From: Pseudarthrobacter sp. NamE2
Lineage (GTDB): Bacteria; Actinomycetota; Actinomycetes; Actinomycetales; Micrococcaceae
Reading direction: 5' to 3'
Assembly: GCF_005796205.1 (NCBI RefSeq)
Contig: NZ_VAHN01000006.1
Coordinates: forward strand, 171,943 to 235,942
DNA length: 64,000 nt
A model generated the notes under the pieces. It saw only the letters and a list, made by a program, of their open reading frames with translations, made no database searches and was not told where the DNA came from. Positions 17,937-26,530 of the stretch are shown here, one piece after another (the stretch's first letter is position 1; the number at the start of each line of letters is the position of its first letter). A program made the translations under genes and the position numbers.

Positions 17937-18676
17937 GCGGCCGACAAAACCTTGCCGCGGCATTCGCACCTGCAGCGCCTGCTCGCGGTGCAGCACTGCA
18001 AGGGTTGCTGCCTTCGAAGCGGGGGAGGGGCACCCGCGAATTGGAGCCGAAAACGGACGACTCAATGCAGGCATCGACCCAGAATGTCCGGATGCCCGCA
18101 TCAGCAAAATCCGAGCCCGCTGACACGCACGTACCTACTAAGCCACAAGCAGATAATTCACCCACTGAGCAGGAAATAGTCGAAGAGGCGCCCCTTGAAG
18201 CGGCGGGAGAGCGGGCGGAACCCACACCTACGTTTATCAAGCCCGCAAAGGCCACCACGCGGCACCAGCCTGCTGCCAAGAAAGCCGCTAACGCAAACAA
18301 AGCCTCCGAACTAGTTCCCGGAGCGCTACGCAACGTCGGAGTGTACCTGCCGCCGGAGCTCCTGGCGCAGGTCAAAGATTCCGTCTACAAGGAACGCACG
18401 ACCTACTCGGACCTGTTAATCGACGCTTTCGAAGCCGTTGACGACGAGCAGATCGCCAAGGAGTTCACTCCCGAAACCACGGTGACAAAATCCGGGATGC
18501 CCCGCCGGGCACCGCGTAAAAGGGGAGAAGCCGGCATTCAGATCCAGCTGCGTCTCGATGGGATGCAGGTCGCTTGGCTAGACGAGAAGGTCACCGAGTT
18601 CAGCGCTCCATCACGCAGCGCACTCGTATCGGTCGTTTTCAAGCTTCATATGAAGGCGGCACAGTCGGCCGAGTAA
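17933..18676 (+). CDS. ParB-like centromere-binding partner of ParA
   Basis: 247 residues, no classical ParB/Srx nuclease-like domain. Residues 1-120 are low-complexity and disordered (Ala/Pro/Lys-rich). A C-terminal region carries VGVYLPPELLAQVKDS.YKERTTYSDLLIDAFEAV, a ribbon-helix-helix-like segment, then a second such segment (IQIQLRLDGMQVAWLDEKV, SRSALVSVVFKLHM). Position and four-base overlap with parA make it the likely centromere-binding protein, with the GCCATAA motifs as probable site. Function is inferred from context, because the sequence match to known ParB families is weak. Confidence 0.65.
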   Translation: MSGRQNLAAAFAPAAPARGAALQGLLPSKRGRGTRELEPKTDDSMQASTQNVRMPASAKSEPADTHVPTKPQADNSPTEQEIVEEAPLEAAGERAEPTPTFIKPAKATTRHQPAAKKAANANKASELVPGALRNVGVYLPPELLAQVKDSVYKERTTYSDLLIDAFEAVDDEQIAKEFTPETTVTKSGMPRRAPRKRGEAGIQIQLRLDGMQVAWLDEKVTEFSAPSRSALVSVVFKLHMKAAQSAE

Positions 18677-18718
18677 TGCCCGCCTCTTGATTTAACCATA
18701 GCTTGTCTTCCTATAGTG

Positions 18719-18738
18719 CTTATGGCATGCCTTATGGC
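18719..18738. promoter_or_regulatory. inverted iteron pair downstream of parAB
   Basis: CTTATGGC at 18719 and 18731, the reverse complement of GCCATAAG, spaced 12 bases exactly as in the upstream pairs. They lie between the convergent ends of the parB-like gene and the replication gene. Confidence 0.6.
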
Positions 18739-18851
18739 ACAAAGGCGAGTGTCAACGTTTCTGACGAGTGGCAGCCCAGCCTTGTCAGCCTGCTGAGAAG
18801 TGCCGACTGAGCCTATGGGTAAAATCAACTCGCAGGCCCTTAGCACCGATG

Positions 18852-20777
18852 TCATCCAACTCTGCTGAAGGCCATGTCGGACAGTGACCATTCATCTGGT
18901 GGCCCCTCGAACATCTCCCAGGGATAATCTTCGTCGGGGGAGAGGAGCTCCGGAACGGTATTGACGTTTCTGGCCAGCCATTCGCGCCAGATAATCCGAT
19001 CGTTACGGTAACGCTGTAACTGAAGGGCAACCGCTTCGAGTACCCCGAATTGTTCGGCAAGCTGTCTCAATGATGTCTCGGCCACGATTGACCAGGCCCG
19101 GCCGGGACTGCGGACAACCAGGTTCCAAGCGGCAAGAACTTCCAGTGCTTCGTGGACGGCGGAACGAGACAGGCGCGTAATGCGCACAATCTCGACTGTG
19201 GACATGGCGGGGGAGTGCTCTAGTGCTTCGTAAACGAAAGCGGCCGGCAGCCCCAGCACACGGAAAACCGGGCGAAGGGCGTGAACTTTACCCTTCTGCC
19301 ATCTAACGTCTTCAGCTGCTGCCTTAAGCTCTTCCGGAATAGTCAGCATGTAGAGGTCACCCTTGGTCCCCCGTCCCTCCTCAACAAGAGTGACCAGGGG
19401 ATCCTTCTCGGCACGCAGCTCTCGCAGATGCATGGCGACGGTCGTGTGGTCCAATCCCGTGGCGACTGCAATGGAACGGACACCGAACTCAACAAATCTG
19501 GAGCCTGTCATATGGGCTGCCTCCCCCAGTGACCGTAGAACCATCCTCCTAGCCAGACCAGTCTTGGATTGCTGATATTTCGCCTCCCTGATCCGCAGAG
19601 CATTTCGCCAGGTACGGATGTGCCGATGCTCCGCATCGGGGTTCGAAATTTCAGTTATGCCCTGTAGTGCGGGGGGCTGTGTAGTTGGTTGGCTTGTGGG
19701 GGATCTGCGGACATTGTTATTTCCATCCCTGCTGGTCTCGTTTTTGCTTAGGTATTTGATGGCGTTCTGCCAGTCACGACGCAGTGAGGCCAGCCTGTGT
19801 TTGGCTGAGTAGCGCACATAGAAGGAGGCCAGCCCGGGCCACGTTCCTTGGAGCATCCGGCGCTCAACATCCGTGAGATGTAGGCCGGCGGCTGCAGCCG
19901 ACAGGATGACGGCCTGGCGCGCCTCCGAGTCGGAGGCGTACTTGTTGGTGTCATAGATGCCGGTCTGAGCGAGCACCTGCATGCTCCGGGACATGCGTCC
20001 AGCGGGCTGGTGGATGGCGAGTGTGTCCGCGGTCGCCGGGGTGAAGAACTCCTCCTGTCGGAGCGCCCGGACTGCCTTGATTTCGGCGGCTAGGTCTTTG
20101 GTCATGGCGGCCCAGACAGTGGGGCTGTTGGGGCGGCGGGCGATGTCGTAGGCCATGGATAGGCTCATTGCCAGTTCCTGGTGGCCGCCGCGCTTGTGCG
20201 GTGAGCCGGGAGTTCGCATGCAGCCGTGGAGCAGGTTTTGGTGAGGGGCCTTGTCTAGGGTCCGGTACCGGGTGCCCAGCGCCTCGACAAGATCCCGCGC
20301 TTCAGAGAACGTGATCCGCCGCGCTAATGGGACGTAGACGTGACGGCCGCCGTTCGGAGAGTAGTCCTCGATCCAGCGGGCACCGACCGAATGCAGCCAG
20401 GTCTGAACGGCGCGAACGTCGGCTTGGACCCAATCCGTACCTGCTACCGAGGAGTCGAAGTCGAGGAAGATTGCCGCGCACGTGCCGTCCTTGCCGAAGA
20501 TCCTCACCGCCGCGGGTAACGAGGGAAGTGCTTCCGTTAGGTTTCGTTCGTACTTCTGCGGATATGTCTTACCTGCGTCGCGCGAAAGCCGCATCCTAGG
20601 CTGGCCTGCTAGCAGGGGGGCCAAGGCTGACCAGACAGTAGCCGGGGTGTCCCGTTGGTTTGACACGCCTGAATCCGGGCATGCTGGAAGCACGGAGATG
20701 TGCTGATGTACGATGTGAGTAATCCTTCCGGGGATTGAGGTAACCAAAAAGGGCCGATCCTGCCAGATCGGTTTCAT
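18852..20777 (-). CDS. plasmid replication initiator with primase-like (AEP) domain
   Basis: 641 residues. The N-terminal half shows the three archaeo-eukaryotic primase motifs: AAIFLDFDSS (metal-binding Asp106 and Asp108), GGRHVYVPL (about 143-151) and RTPGSPHKRGG (about 188-198). A linker (350-390) is Ser/Thr/Gln-rich. The C-terminal third has winged-helix segments (SIAVATGLDHTTVAMHLREL; IVRITRLSRSAVHEALEVL), suited to origin recognition. Such proteins initiate replication of actinobacterial plasmids. The ATG at 20777 lacks a ribosome site, and codons 2-12 coincide with a small hairpin plus T-run. The true start may be GTG 20666. Confidence 0.75.
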   Translation of the reverse strand: MKPIWQDRPFLVTSIPGRITHIVHQHISVLPACPDSGVSNQRDTPATVWSALAPLLAGQPRMRLSRDAGKTYPQKYERNLTEALPSLPAAVRIFGKDGTCAAIFLDFDSSVAGTDWVQADVRAVQTWLHSVGARWIEDYSPNGGRHVYVPLARRITFSEARDLVEALGTRYRTLDKAPHQNLLHGCMRTPGSPHKRGGHQELAMSLSMAYDIARRPNSPTVWAAMTKDLAAEIKAVRALRQEEFFTPATADTLAIHQPAGRMSRSMQVLAQTGIYDTNKYASDSEARQAVILSAAAAGLHLTDVERRMLQGTWPGLASFYVRYSAKHRLASLRRDWQNAIKYLSKNETSRDGNNNVRRSPTSQPTTQPPALQGITEISNPDAEHRHIRTWRNALRIREAKYQQSKTGLARRMVLRSLGEAAHMTGSRFVEFGVRSIAVATGLDHTTVAMHLRELRAEKDPLVTLVEEGRGTKGDLYMLTIPEELKAAAEDVRWQKGKVHALRPVFRVLGLPAAFVYEALEHSPAMSTVEIVRITRLSRSAVHEALEVLAAWNLVVRSPGRAWSIVAETSLRQLAEQFGVLEAVALQLQRYRNDRIIWREWLARNVNTVPELLSPDEDYPWEMFEGPPDEWSLSDMAFSRVG

Positions 20778-20865
20778 AGCAACACAAGGGATGGGCTCTT
20801 ATGGCCCTCCACGACTTACAATCTGATCCGCCGGCAAGCAATCCAGATGGTAAGTCTCAAGCTTC

Positions 20866-20891
20866 GAAGGCCCGTCTTAGTACGGGCCTTC
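20866..20891 (-). terminator. hairpin terminator of the 78-residue gene
   Basis: Perfect 10-bp stem GAAGGCCCGT / ACGGGCCTTC (20866-20875, 20882-20891) with a six-base loop, just past the stop at 20898. A CTTTG run follows the stem on the + strand, so it may work in both directions. Confidence 0.75.
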
Positions 20892-20897
20892 TTTGTA

Positions 20898-21134
20898 TTA
20901 TGAGGCGATGCGAATGGGCAGCTCCTGCTGGTAGTCGTCCTGGTCAAGTGCAGCCAGGTCTTCTTTCAGTCGTGGCTCAACAACGGACAGAAGGTATTCC
21001 GTAACGGTCAGGCCCTTGTGCGCTGCCACTTTGGCGATACCGTCAGCGGTAGGTTCAGGTGAGCGAAAACCAATGAACTTACGCAGCCCTTTGCTAGGAC
21101 GCCCGCCGCCTCGATTTACTGCTACTGCCGTCAT
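20898..21134 (-). CDS. small plasmid protein, possible ribbon-helix-helix
   Basis: 78 residues with a basic N-terminus (NRGGGRPSKGLRKFIGFR), then TADGIAKVAAHKGLTVTEYL, which resembles the two helices of a small DNA-binding (Arc/CopG-like) protein, and an acidic tail. It lies directly upstream of the replication gene on the same strand, separated by a terminator, a position typical of copy-number or replication control genes. No family can be named with certainty. Confidence 0.55.
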   Translation of the reverse strand: MTAVAVNRGGGRPSKGLRKFIGFRSPEPTADGIAKVAAHKGLTVTEYLLSVVEPRLKEDLAALDQDDYQQELPIRIAS

Positions 21135-21326
21135 TTGCTGTGTCCTTTGATTTTGTAGCCGCCGCCAAAGCCGCTACAGCTTCATCGTTGTGATACCCGC
21201 CCCGCTGAATCACAGAATGATCCTTTGCGACTGCTCCGAAACTATCACCGGCCCAGTAGGCCTCCGGGGATTTGTTTTCAGAAAACGGCAGCGTGTCGTC
21301 TTTGTGACGTGTCGCCGTTTGGCGTC

Positions 21327-21602
21327 CTACGACTCTTCGACATGCAATGCCCCCTGTTGCATCCCATCAAGCTTGTTGGGACGTCCTTCCGCGCGGTCTA
21401 TCAGGGCGCCTACGTACTCTCCGAAGGACATGGTGTACCGCTGCGTCGCTTTCCAGGCGGCGTAATGCTGATCAGGTTGCACAAGGCAGTTCAGCGGCAC
21501 CTTCTTGCCGAGCGGCTTGGGTGGACGGTATTCCTCCATGTCACTCACCCTCACTTCGGTTCCAGAGAACCTGTAGACGTACAGAGTCTGCCGCGGCGGC
21601 AT
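21327..21602 (-). CDS. small plasmid protein of unknown function
   Basis: 91 residues from the ATG at 21602, which has GAGGAG seven bases upstream; the frame stays open to 21662. The core KKVPLNCLVQPDQHYAAWKA, then TMSFGEYVGALIDRAEGRP, looks like a strand followed by two helices, again compatible with a ribbon-helix-helix DNA-binding protein. It is divergent from the XRE operon, so it could share its promoter region (21603-21773). I do not recognise a named family. Confidence 0.5.
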   Translation of the reverse strand: MPPRQTLYVYRFSGTEVRVSDMEEYRPPKPLGKKVPLNCLVQPDQHYAAWKATQRYTMSFGEYVGALIDRAEGRPNKLDGMQQGALHVEES

Positions 21603-21773
21603 TCGATGCTCCTCTAAAAGAGCAAGCAAGCGAAAGACTACATACATGCTTCGCACATGCACAACTCACTGCCTGTACCCTATGGTAGGTGTCAGGTAGC
21701 ATTCTGTTAGCTGCCCGCCTGCTCTGTGTGGCGGCCTATACAAGAGGCTGAGCTTGGCTAAGGAGCTTTATAA

Positions 21774-22226
21774 ATGGCAAATGGGGGCCGCAGCGTGTTT
21801 CTCACGCAGCAACAAAAGAAAGAGCGGCTGGCGGATCGCATGGGCATTCTGGTGGATATCTGGGAGTCCGATCACAACACTGCGCTCACGTACCCTCATG
21901 TGGAAGAAGCACTTTCGGCCCACGGAATCCACCTGTCTCGGACGCGGTGGTCCTACTTGATCAACGGCACCGGCAGCCTGGTGACCGATCAGGAACTGCT
22001 AAAGGGCATAGCAGAGTACGTTTTTGCCATACCCGCCAGTTATTTGTGTGATCTCAACAGTGAGACTCCCCCTGAGGTGGAAGCGCGCATGGAGTTCCTT
22101 GTGCAGATGCGCAAGCTCAAGGTAAAGAACTTTGCGGCAAGAAACCTGGGCGCCACCTCGCCTGAGATGCTGCGGACGATTACCAGGATCATCGATGCGT
22201 CGATGAACGGCGAAGAGGAAGACTGA
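21774..22226 (+). CDS. XRE-like helix-turn-helix regulator
   Basis: 150 residues. A degenerate HTH lies in residues 30-85 (YPHVEEALSAHGIHLSRTRWSYLINGTG), of the kind seen in actinobacterial XRE proteins paired with ImmA/IrrE proteases. The C-terminal part (VEARMEFLVQMRKLKVKNFAA) is helical. AAGGAGC sits eight bases before the ATG. Its stop is directly followed by the protease start (no gap). In ICEBs1 and Deinococcus systems such a regulator is cleaved by the adjacent protease when a signal arrives. That mechanism is inferred here. Confidence 0.8.
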   Translation: MANGGRSVFLTQQQKKERLADRMGILVDIWESDHNTALTYPHVEEALSAHGIHLSRTRWSYLINGTGSLVTDQELLKGIAEYVFAIPASYLCDLNSETPPEVEARMEFLVQMRKLKVKNFAARNLGATSPEMLRTITRIIDASMNGEEED

Positions 22227-22673
22227 ATGGGCCTCCCACCGGTCGCAGAAAAGGTCCGGGAGTTATGCGGAGACGGCACGACGTCAATGGTAGAGGTCCT
22301 CGAACGTCTGGCCGTCATCTGCGAAAAGCCGATTAAGCTGATCGAGCAGGAGGGGTCTTGGGGAACTCTGACAGCCTTCAAATTGGACTTTGAAGATCAC
22401 TTCAAGATCTATGTCCCGCCGCAAAACTCGACGCAGTACAAGCTGCACTGCATCTATCACGAGCTCGGGCACATATATCTGGAAAGCTTCCAAGGCCACT
22501 TAGTTCTGCCCGATTTCTCTGAAGAGATGCTGAAGGAGGCTGCCCGCGCGAAAAGCATGAGCTGCTGTTCTGTTCCGAATCATCCCGTAGAACGCTGGGT
22601 GGAGGATTTTGCATTCGAGATGTCAAAGAAGACCCGCGCGAGCAGCTCCTCCGAGACTGATCCTTTCCTCTGA
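22227..22673 (+). CDS. ImmA/IrrE-family zinc metallopeptidase
   Basis: 148 residues. The zinc site YHELGHIYLE has His78, Glu79 and His82, and VEDFAFEMS (about 125-133) supplies the third ligand Glu126. Family members cleave a cognate XRE repressor and so switch on stress or mobile-element genes. It is immediately adjacent to the XRE gene and six bases before the membrane-protein gene, so one operon. The catalytic residues look intact. Substrate assignment to the neighbouring XRE protein is inference. Confidence 0.88.
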   Translation: MGLPPVAEKVRELCGDGTTSMVEVLERLAVICEKPIKLIEQEGSWGTLTAFKLDFEDHFKIYVPPQNSTQYKLHCIYHELGHIYLESFQGHLVLPDFSEEMLKEAARAKSMSCCSVPNHPVERWVEDFAFEMSKKTRASSSSETDPFL

Positions 22674-22679
22674 TAGACC

Positions 22680-23591
22680 ATGAAACAGTTACTCTTTGCG
22701 CTGCTGAGTGCCCTATGCATCCTTCGGATCCCCTCGGTAGTCAAGGTGGCGGAAGCCCGGGCCTCGTGGGTGGCTTCGATGTTCGGCCTGGCGGCGCTTT
22801 TTGTCCTGGGAACGGTTACGCCGCTGGCGTCCATCGACAGCTACCTCGGTGGCGTCAACGTGACGAATCTTCTTCAAGCCATCTTCGCGCTGTTGGCGAT
22901 CTTCTTCTTCAACGACAGTGTGCGGCGGTTAGCAAACGTACCAGTCAGGTGGACTTACTATGCTCCTTTGCTAAGCATTCCCATCATGATTGTCAGCTTC
23001 GCCCTCATTGAGGACAAAGGTCCAACCTCTGCGGACTTCATTGATAACCGCATGGACCAACTCGCAACTGCCACTTACAGCGGCACGTACATGTTCGCGT
23101 TACTCTTCACCGTGCTTAGGATCATTTACATGCTTCGGCACAAGGGCAGGGGCCTGTACGCAACATTCTCAGCGGGCTTGGTCGTGGTCGCGGCGGCCGT
23201 CTCGTGCCACATTGCATATGTGCTGCTATTCCACTTCACGTCCTGGGATGCCTTCGCAGAGGCGATCGGAGTCTGGTTTGACCGCCTTTTCTATGCCGGC
23301 CTCTCGGTGACAGCTGCGGGATGGCTGATTCTTTTCCTGTCCAAGCAGCTGCCGAGGTTGCGGCTCTGGATGATTGATGCGCTTTGGCTTACTGCGCTGA
23401 GGATCCGAGTACATGCAGATCAGTCCCGGGTTAGTCCGGCCTGGGACCTGTTCAATGAAACGCTGGAGAATGGGGTCTACAAAAGCCTCATTGTTCTGCA
23501 CAACTACCAGCGGGGGAACATGAGCACATTCCCGGAGTCTGTTCAGGGCAGGATCAGCCATATCGAGGCCAAGCTGGACGCGCGGGTCTAG
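22680..23591 (+). CDS. multi-pass membrane protein of the XRE/ImmA operon
   Basis: 303 residues with about seven hydrophobic helices in residues 1-225, then a cytosolic C-terminal domain of about 75 residues (LRLWMIDALWLTALRIRV.., FPESVQGRISHIEAKL). This architecture resembles the MAB_1171c/DUF6545-type putative membrane proteins that accompany XRE and ImmA-like proteins in actinobacteria. It may be the sensor that controls the protease. Its stop overlaps the convergent hydrolase stop by four bases. Role inferred from operon order only. Confidence 0.65.
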   Translation: MKQLLFALLSALCILRIPSVVKVAEARASWVASMFGLAALFVLGTVTPLASIDSYLGGVNVTNLLQAIFALLAIFFFNDSVRRLANVPVRWTYYAPLLSIPIMIVSFALIEDKGPTSADFIDNRMDQLATATYSGTYMFALLFTVLRIIYMLRHKGRGLYATFSAGLVVVAAAVSCHIAYVLLFHFTSWDAFAEAIGVWFDRLFYAGLSVTAAGWLILFLSKQLPRLRLWMIDALWLTALRIRVHADQSRVSPAWDLFNETLENGVYKSLIVLHNYQRGNMSTFPESVQGRISHIEAKLDARV

Positions 23592-24739
23592 CCTGCGGTC
23601 AGCATTGTTTTGTTGATCCAATTTGTGAGTTCGTTGGTGAAGGTTTGAGGCGACACATTCCACTCCTGCGTGTGGTGCGCCGCAGGTAAGGGAACCAGGG
23701 TGACGGTGTCGGGGTTCGCGCGTTGGAACGCTGCCGAGATTTCCCAGGGAACCGTCTGATCCGCGCTCGAGTGCAGGACCAGGGTCGGGACCGACACCCG
23801 ATTAGGTATGTCGACCCATTCAAGGGCATCGAAGTTGATCGGTTCCTCCAGCCCGAGCATCTTCGCGAAAGGGGGAGCCTGCAGCAAGGACATGACAAGG
23901 CCGGCACCTAGCGCAGGCACGCCGGCGGCCTCCGCTCCCGCCGTGATGGTTTTACGCCAGCTCGTGACCGGTCCTACCAGGACGATCCCGGCTATCCGGT
24001 CACGGTAGGCGCTGCATTCCGCTGTAAGCAGGGCAATCGTCCCACCCATTGACCAGCCCGAGAGGATGATTCGCTGCGCGCCGTGAGCCACGGCGTAGGC
24101 CAAAGCGCTTTCCACGTCTCGCCATTCCGTTTGACCAAGGTGGCTCGATTCGGCCTGTAGGGGGCTGACCTCCAGGTCGCTGCGGAATGAGGGCACCAAG
24201 GAGGTGAATCCCAAGGAACTGAAGGCGTGGACGTCACGGAACATGATAGAGCGGTCGGTCCAGCTGCCATGGATGTGGATCACCCATGTGTCCGCGGTCT
24301 TACCTTCGAATAGCCATGCCGGCGCCGCACCGTAGGCGGTGGGGATGTGTACCTCTTCAAACCGCCCGGCCACGGCAGAAGGTTCGAAGAACACGTCGGG
24401 TGTCCAGTCGACCAGGGGCCCCAAAGTCATCGGCCCAGACCCGGTCGGATGAATTCGACGCTCCACAAATTTTTGATCCTCGTCGATCAGGGTGACCTCT
24501 CCGACCCTGGTGTAACGCCCGGCCGCAGGGTCGAAGACGGCGAAGTCGCCGTGGGCTTTGGTGTAGTCATCCAAGTCGATGCGGACTCTACGGCCATCAT
24601 CTGTCAGTTCGGCGCGACGGTAATCCTTTGGGCCCCGTCTAACGATCTTGCGCGCCATGACGACCGCGAATCCGAATAGTGAGCTTGCGGGTACGAGGAA
24701 CGCCAGGCAGGCGAGGCCACGCCTTGTCGTCAGCATCAT
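23588..24739 (-). CDS. membrane-anchored alpha/beta hydrolase
   Basis: 383 residues from ATG 24739 (second ATG at 24736), chosen for GGAGGGCGGGAC just upstream and the membrane helix that follows (GLACLAFLVPASSLFGFAVV). The frame is open to 25003 but that part looks noncoding. Active residues: HIHGSWTDR (oxyanion strand), nucleophile Ser in LSGWSMGGT, acid Asp in HSSADQTVP, and a His near PAAHHTQEW. This is a prolyl-oligopeptidase-like / BAAT-like serine hydrolase of unknown substrate, facing the outside if the N-terminal helix is an anchor. Confidence 0.82.
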   Translation of the reverse strand: MMLTTRRGLACLAFLVPASSLFGFAVVMARKIVRRGPKDYRRAELTDDGRRVRIDLDDYTKAHGDFAVFDPAAGRYTRVGEVTLIDEDQKFVERRIHPTGSGPMTLGPLVDWTPDVFFEPSAVAGRFEEVHIPTAYGAAPAWLFEGKTADTWVIHIHGSWTDRSIMFRDVHAFSSLGFTSLVPSFRSDLEVSPLQAESSHLGQTEWRDVESALAYAVAHGAQRIILSGWSMGGTIALLTAECSAYRDRIAGIVLVGPVTSWRKTITAGAEAAGVPALGAGLVMSLLQAPPFAKMLGLEEPINFDALEWVDIPNRVSVPTLVLHSSADQTVPWEISAAFQRANPDTVTLVPLPAAHHTQEWNVSPQTFTNELTNWINKTMLTAG

Positions 24740-24906
24740 GTCCCGCCCTCCAGCGCCGATCCGGGAAGAGTATCGGAGCCCAATCATCGTAAGCGTTCCT
24801 CTCGCCTTAGATATGTACGAAGCAGGCCCACTACAGGCGTTGCACATGTTCACCACACGCAAGTATTCTTGGTGAGGGCACGTTGGGGGCTCAAAGGGGG
24901 ATTTGC

Positions 24907-25980
24907 ATGCAGCGGAAGTCACTTGGTCTCGTGGCGCTGATCGTGGTTCCCGGCATCTTGATAGGGCTGGTCTTTTCCATGCTCTTACTCCTTGCCCCGG
25001 CAAAGCCCGCGGCTGCCGACTGCGGCCCGACCGTGTCAGTGTTTATCAACGGCGACCCAAAGTTTGAGGGCTACACCGAGGAACAGCTGAAGAACGCCGC
25101 GACGATCATGGGTGCCGGTAAGGCCCTAAACCTGTCCGTGAAGGGCCAAATGATCAGCGTCATGGTGTCCCTGGGAGAGTCCGGCCTGCGAGTTCTTGAC
25201 TACGGCGACGGACCGGGCCCTGACTCCCGTGGCTTGTTCCAGCAGCGCGATAACGGTGGGTGGGGCTCCTACGCGGACCGCATGGACCCGACCATCAGCG
25301 CCACGAACTTCATCGAGGCCCTGCAGAAGGTCGAAGGCTGGGAGCTGCTGGAACCGACCCTGGCCGGCAACAAGGTCCAGCGCAACGCCGATCCGTATCA
25401 CTACCAGAAGTACTGGCCTGAGGCAGTCAAGATCGTCCAGGCACTCTCGGACGGAAAATTCTCCCTAGAAGGCAGCGACTGCGCCATTCCGGGCCAGTCC
25501 GGTGCCGGGGACGATTACCCGTGGAAAAACTCTCCGACCTGGTTGCAGGTGGGTACAGCCGGCAGCATTTCACCGTTCAACTTCTACTACCGCGAGTGTG
25601 TGGACTTCGCTATGTGGCGGGTGAACCAGCAGATGGGGTCCGCCGGTGAACCGTTCAAGTTCCTCAACGGCAACTTTCGCCCGGACGGCCAGCGCCTGGG
25701 CTCGGCCCTGACGTGGAAGGCCGGGTGGGACGCCAAGGGCTGGGCCACCGGCAGCACCCCCAAGGTGGGCGCGGTCGTTTGGTACGCGCCCGGCGTCGGG
25801 GGAGCGGACCCGACCTTTGGTCACGTCGCGGTGGTCAAGGAAGTCAAAGACGACGGGAGCTACGTCGAAGAGGGCTACAACGGCAACCCGCCCCCGGATG
25901 ACCACAACTACTACACCCGGACCGTCAGCAGCGATGTCCCTTCCGCGTTCCTGTACCTGCCCACCCAAGAGGAGAAGTAA
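24907..25980 (+). CDS. CHAP-domain peptidoglycan hydrolase (VirB1-like)
   Basis: 357 residues, first gene of the transfer cluster. A membrane anchor or signal spans residues 8-32 (LVALIVVPGILIGLVFSMLL). Residues 75-185 resemble the lytic-transglycosylase-like region of actinobacterial conjugation hydrolases (VSLGESGLR, SRGLFQQRDNGGWG). The CHAP domain follows (about 215-355) with Cys231 in YYRECVDFAMW and His306 in FGHVAVVKEV. It would open the cell wall for the secretion channel. AAAGGGGG lies before the ATG. Its stop overlaps the next start (TAATG). Confidence 0.88.
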   Translation: MQRKSLGLVALIVVPGILIGLVFSMLLLLAPAKPAAADCGPTVSVFINGDPKFEGYTEEQLKNAATIMGAGKALNLSVKGQMISVMVSLGESGLRVLDYGDGPGPDSRGLFQQRDNGGWGSYADRMDPTISATNFIEALQKVEGWELLEPTLAGNKVQRNADPYHYQKYWPEAVKIVQALSDGKFSLEGSDCAIPGQSGAGDDYPWKNSPTWLQVGTAGSISPFNFYYRECVDFAMWRVNQQMGSAGEPFKFLNGNFRPDGQRLGSALTWKAGWDAKGWATGSTPKVGAVVWYAPGVGGADPTFGHVAVVKEVKDDGSYVEEGYNGNPPPDDHNYYTRTVSSDVPSAFLYLPTQEEK

Positions 25981-26489
25981 TGAAGAAGCCCTCGGCCCTC
26001 ATCGCAGTAGCCCTGCTCTGCGCCGCGTGCGCACCGGCAGCGAACACCACGCCTGCACCGGCAGAATCGATCGCCACGCCTTCCGCGCCGGTTTCGCTGA
26101 GCGCCAGCAGCGGACCACAGGCTCCCGGTGGCACGGTCCCGGCCACGATCGGCATCACCTGGGATCAGGCCAGCAAGGATGCGGCAGTGGACGTCGCTGA
26201 GAAGGCCATGGCGGACTTTGCCCGCCCCGGCGTGGAGGAGCAGCGATGGGCCAACGATCTTGCCCGCTGGCTGACGCCACAGGCCACCGCTGATTACTCG
26301 GCCGTGGACCCGGCCAACATCCCTGCAGACCATGTCACCGGCCCGGCCGCGCTGAACGTCGATGAAACCAACGGCTACGGGGTCATGGCGGCGGTTCCGA
26401 CCAACGCCGGGACCTACACGGTGCAGCTGCTCCGCACGGGCAAGGAAGCCCCGTGGAAGGTCAACCGCTTCACACCTCCCTCGTCCTAA
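25980..26489 (+). CDS. transfer-cluster lipoprotein
   Basis: 169 residues. The signal LIAVALLCAACAPAANTT contains a lipobox (LCAAC), so Cys18 should be lipid-modified and the protein exported. A Ser/Pro/Ala-rich linker then leads to a globular part (VDVAEKAMADFARP to KVNRFTPPSS) with a build like TcpC/VirB8 or NTF2-like domains of Gram-positive conjugation systems. It overlaps the CHAP gene (TAATG), so coupled translation. Exact role in the channel unknown. Confidence 0.75.
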   Translation: MKKPSALIAVALLCAACAPAANTTPAPAESIATPSAPVSLSASSGPQAPGGTVPATIGITWDQASKDAAVDVAEKAMADFARPGVEEQRWANDLARWLTPQATADYSAVDPANIPADHVTGPAALNVDETNGYGVMAAVPTNAGTYTVQLLRTGKEAPWKVNRFTPPSS

Positions 26490-26530
26490 GCGCCGGAACC
26501 CTCCATCTCACACACGTAAGGAAGAAGCCC

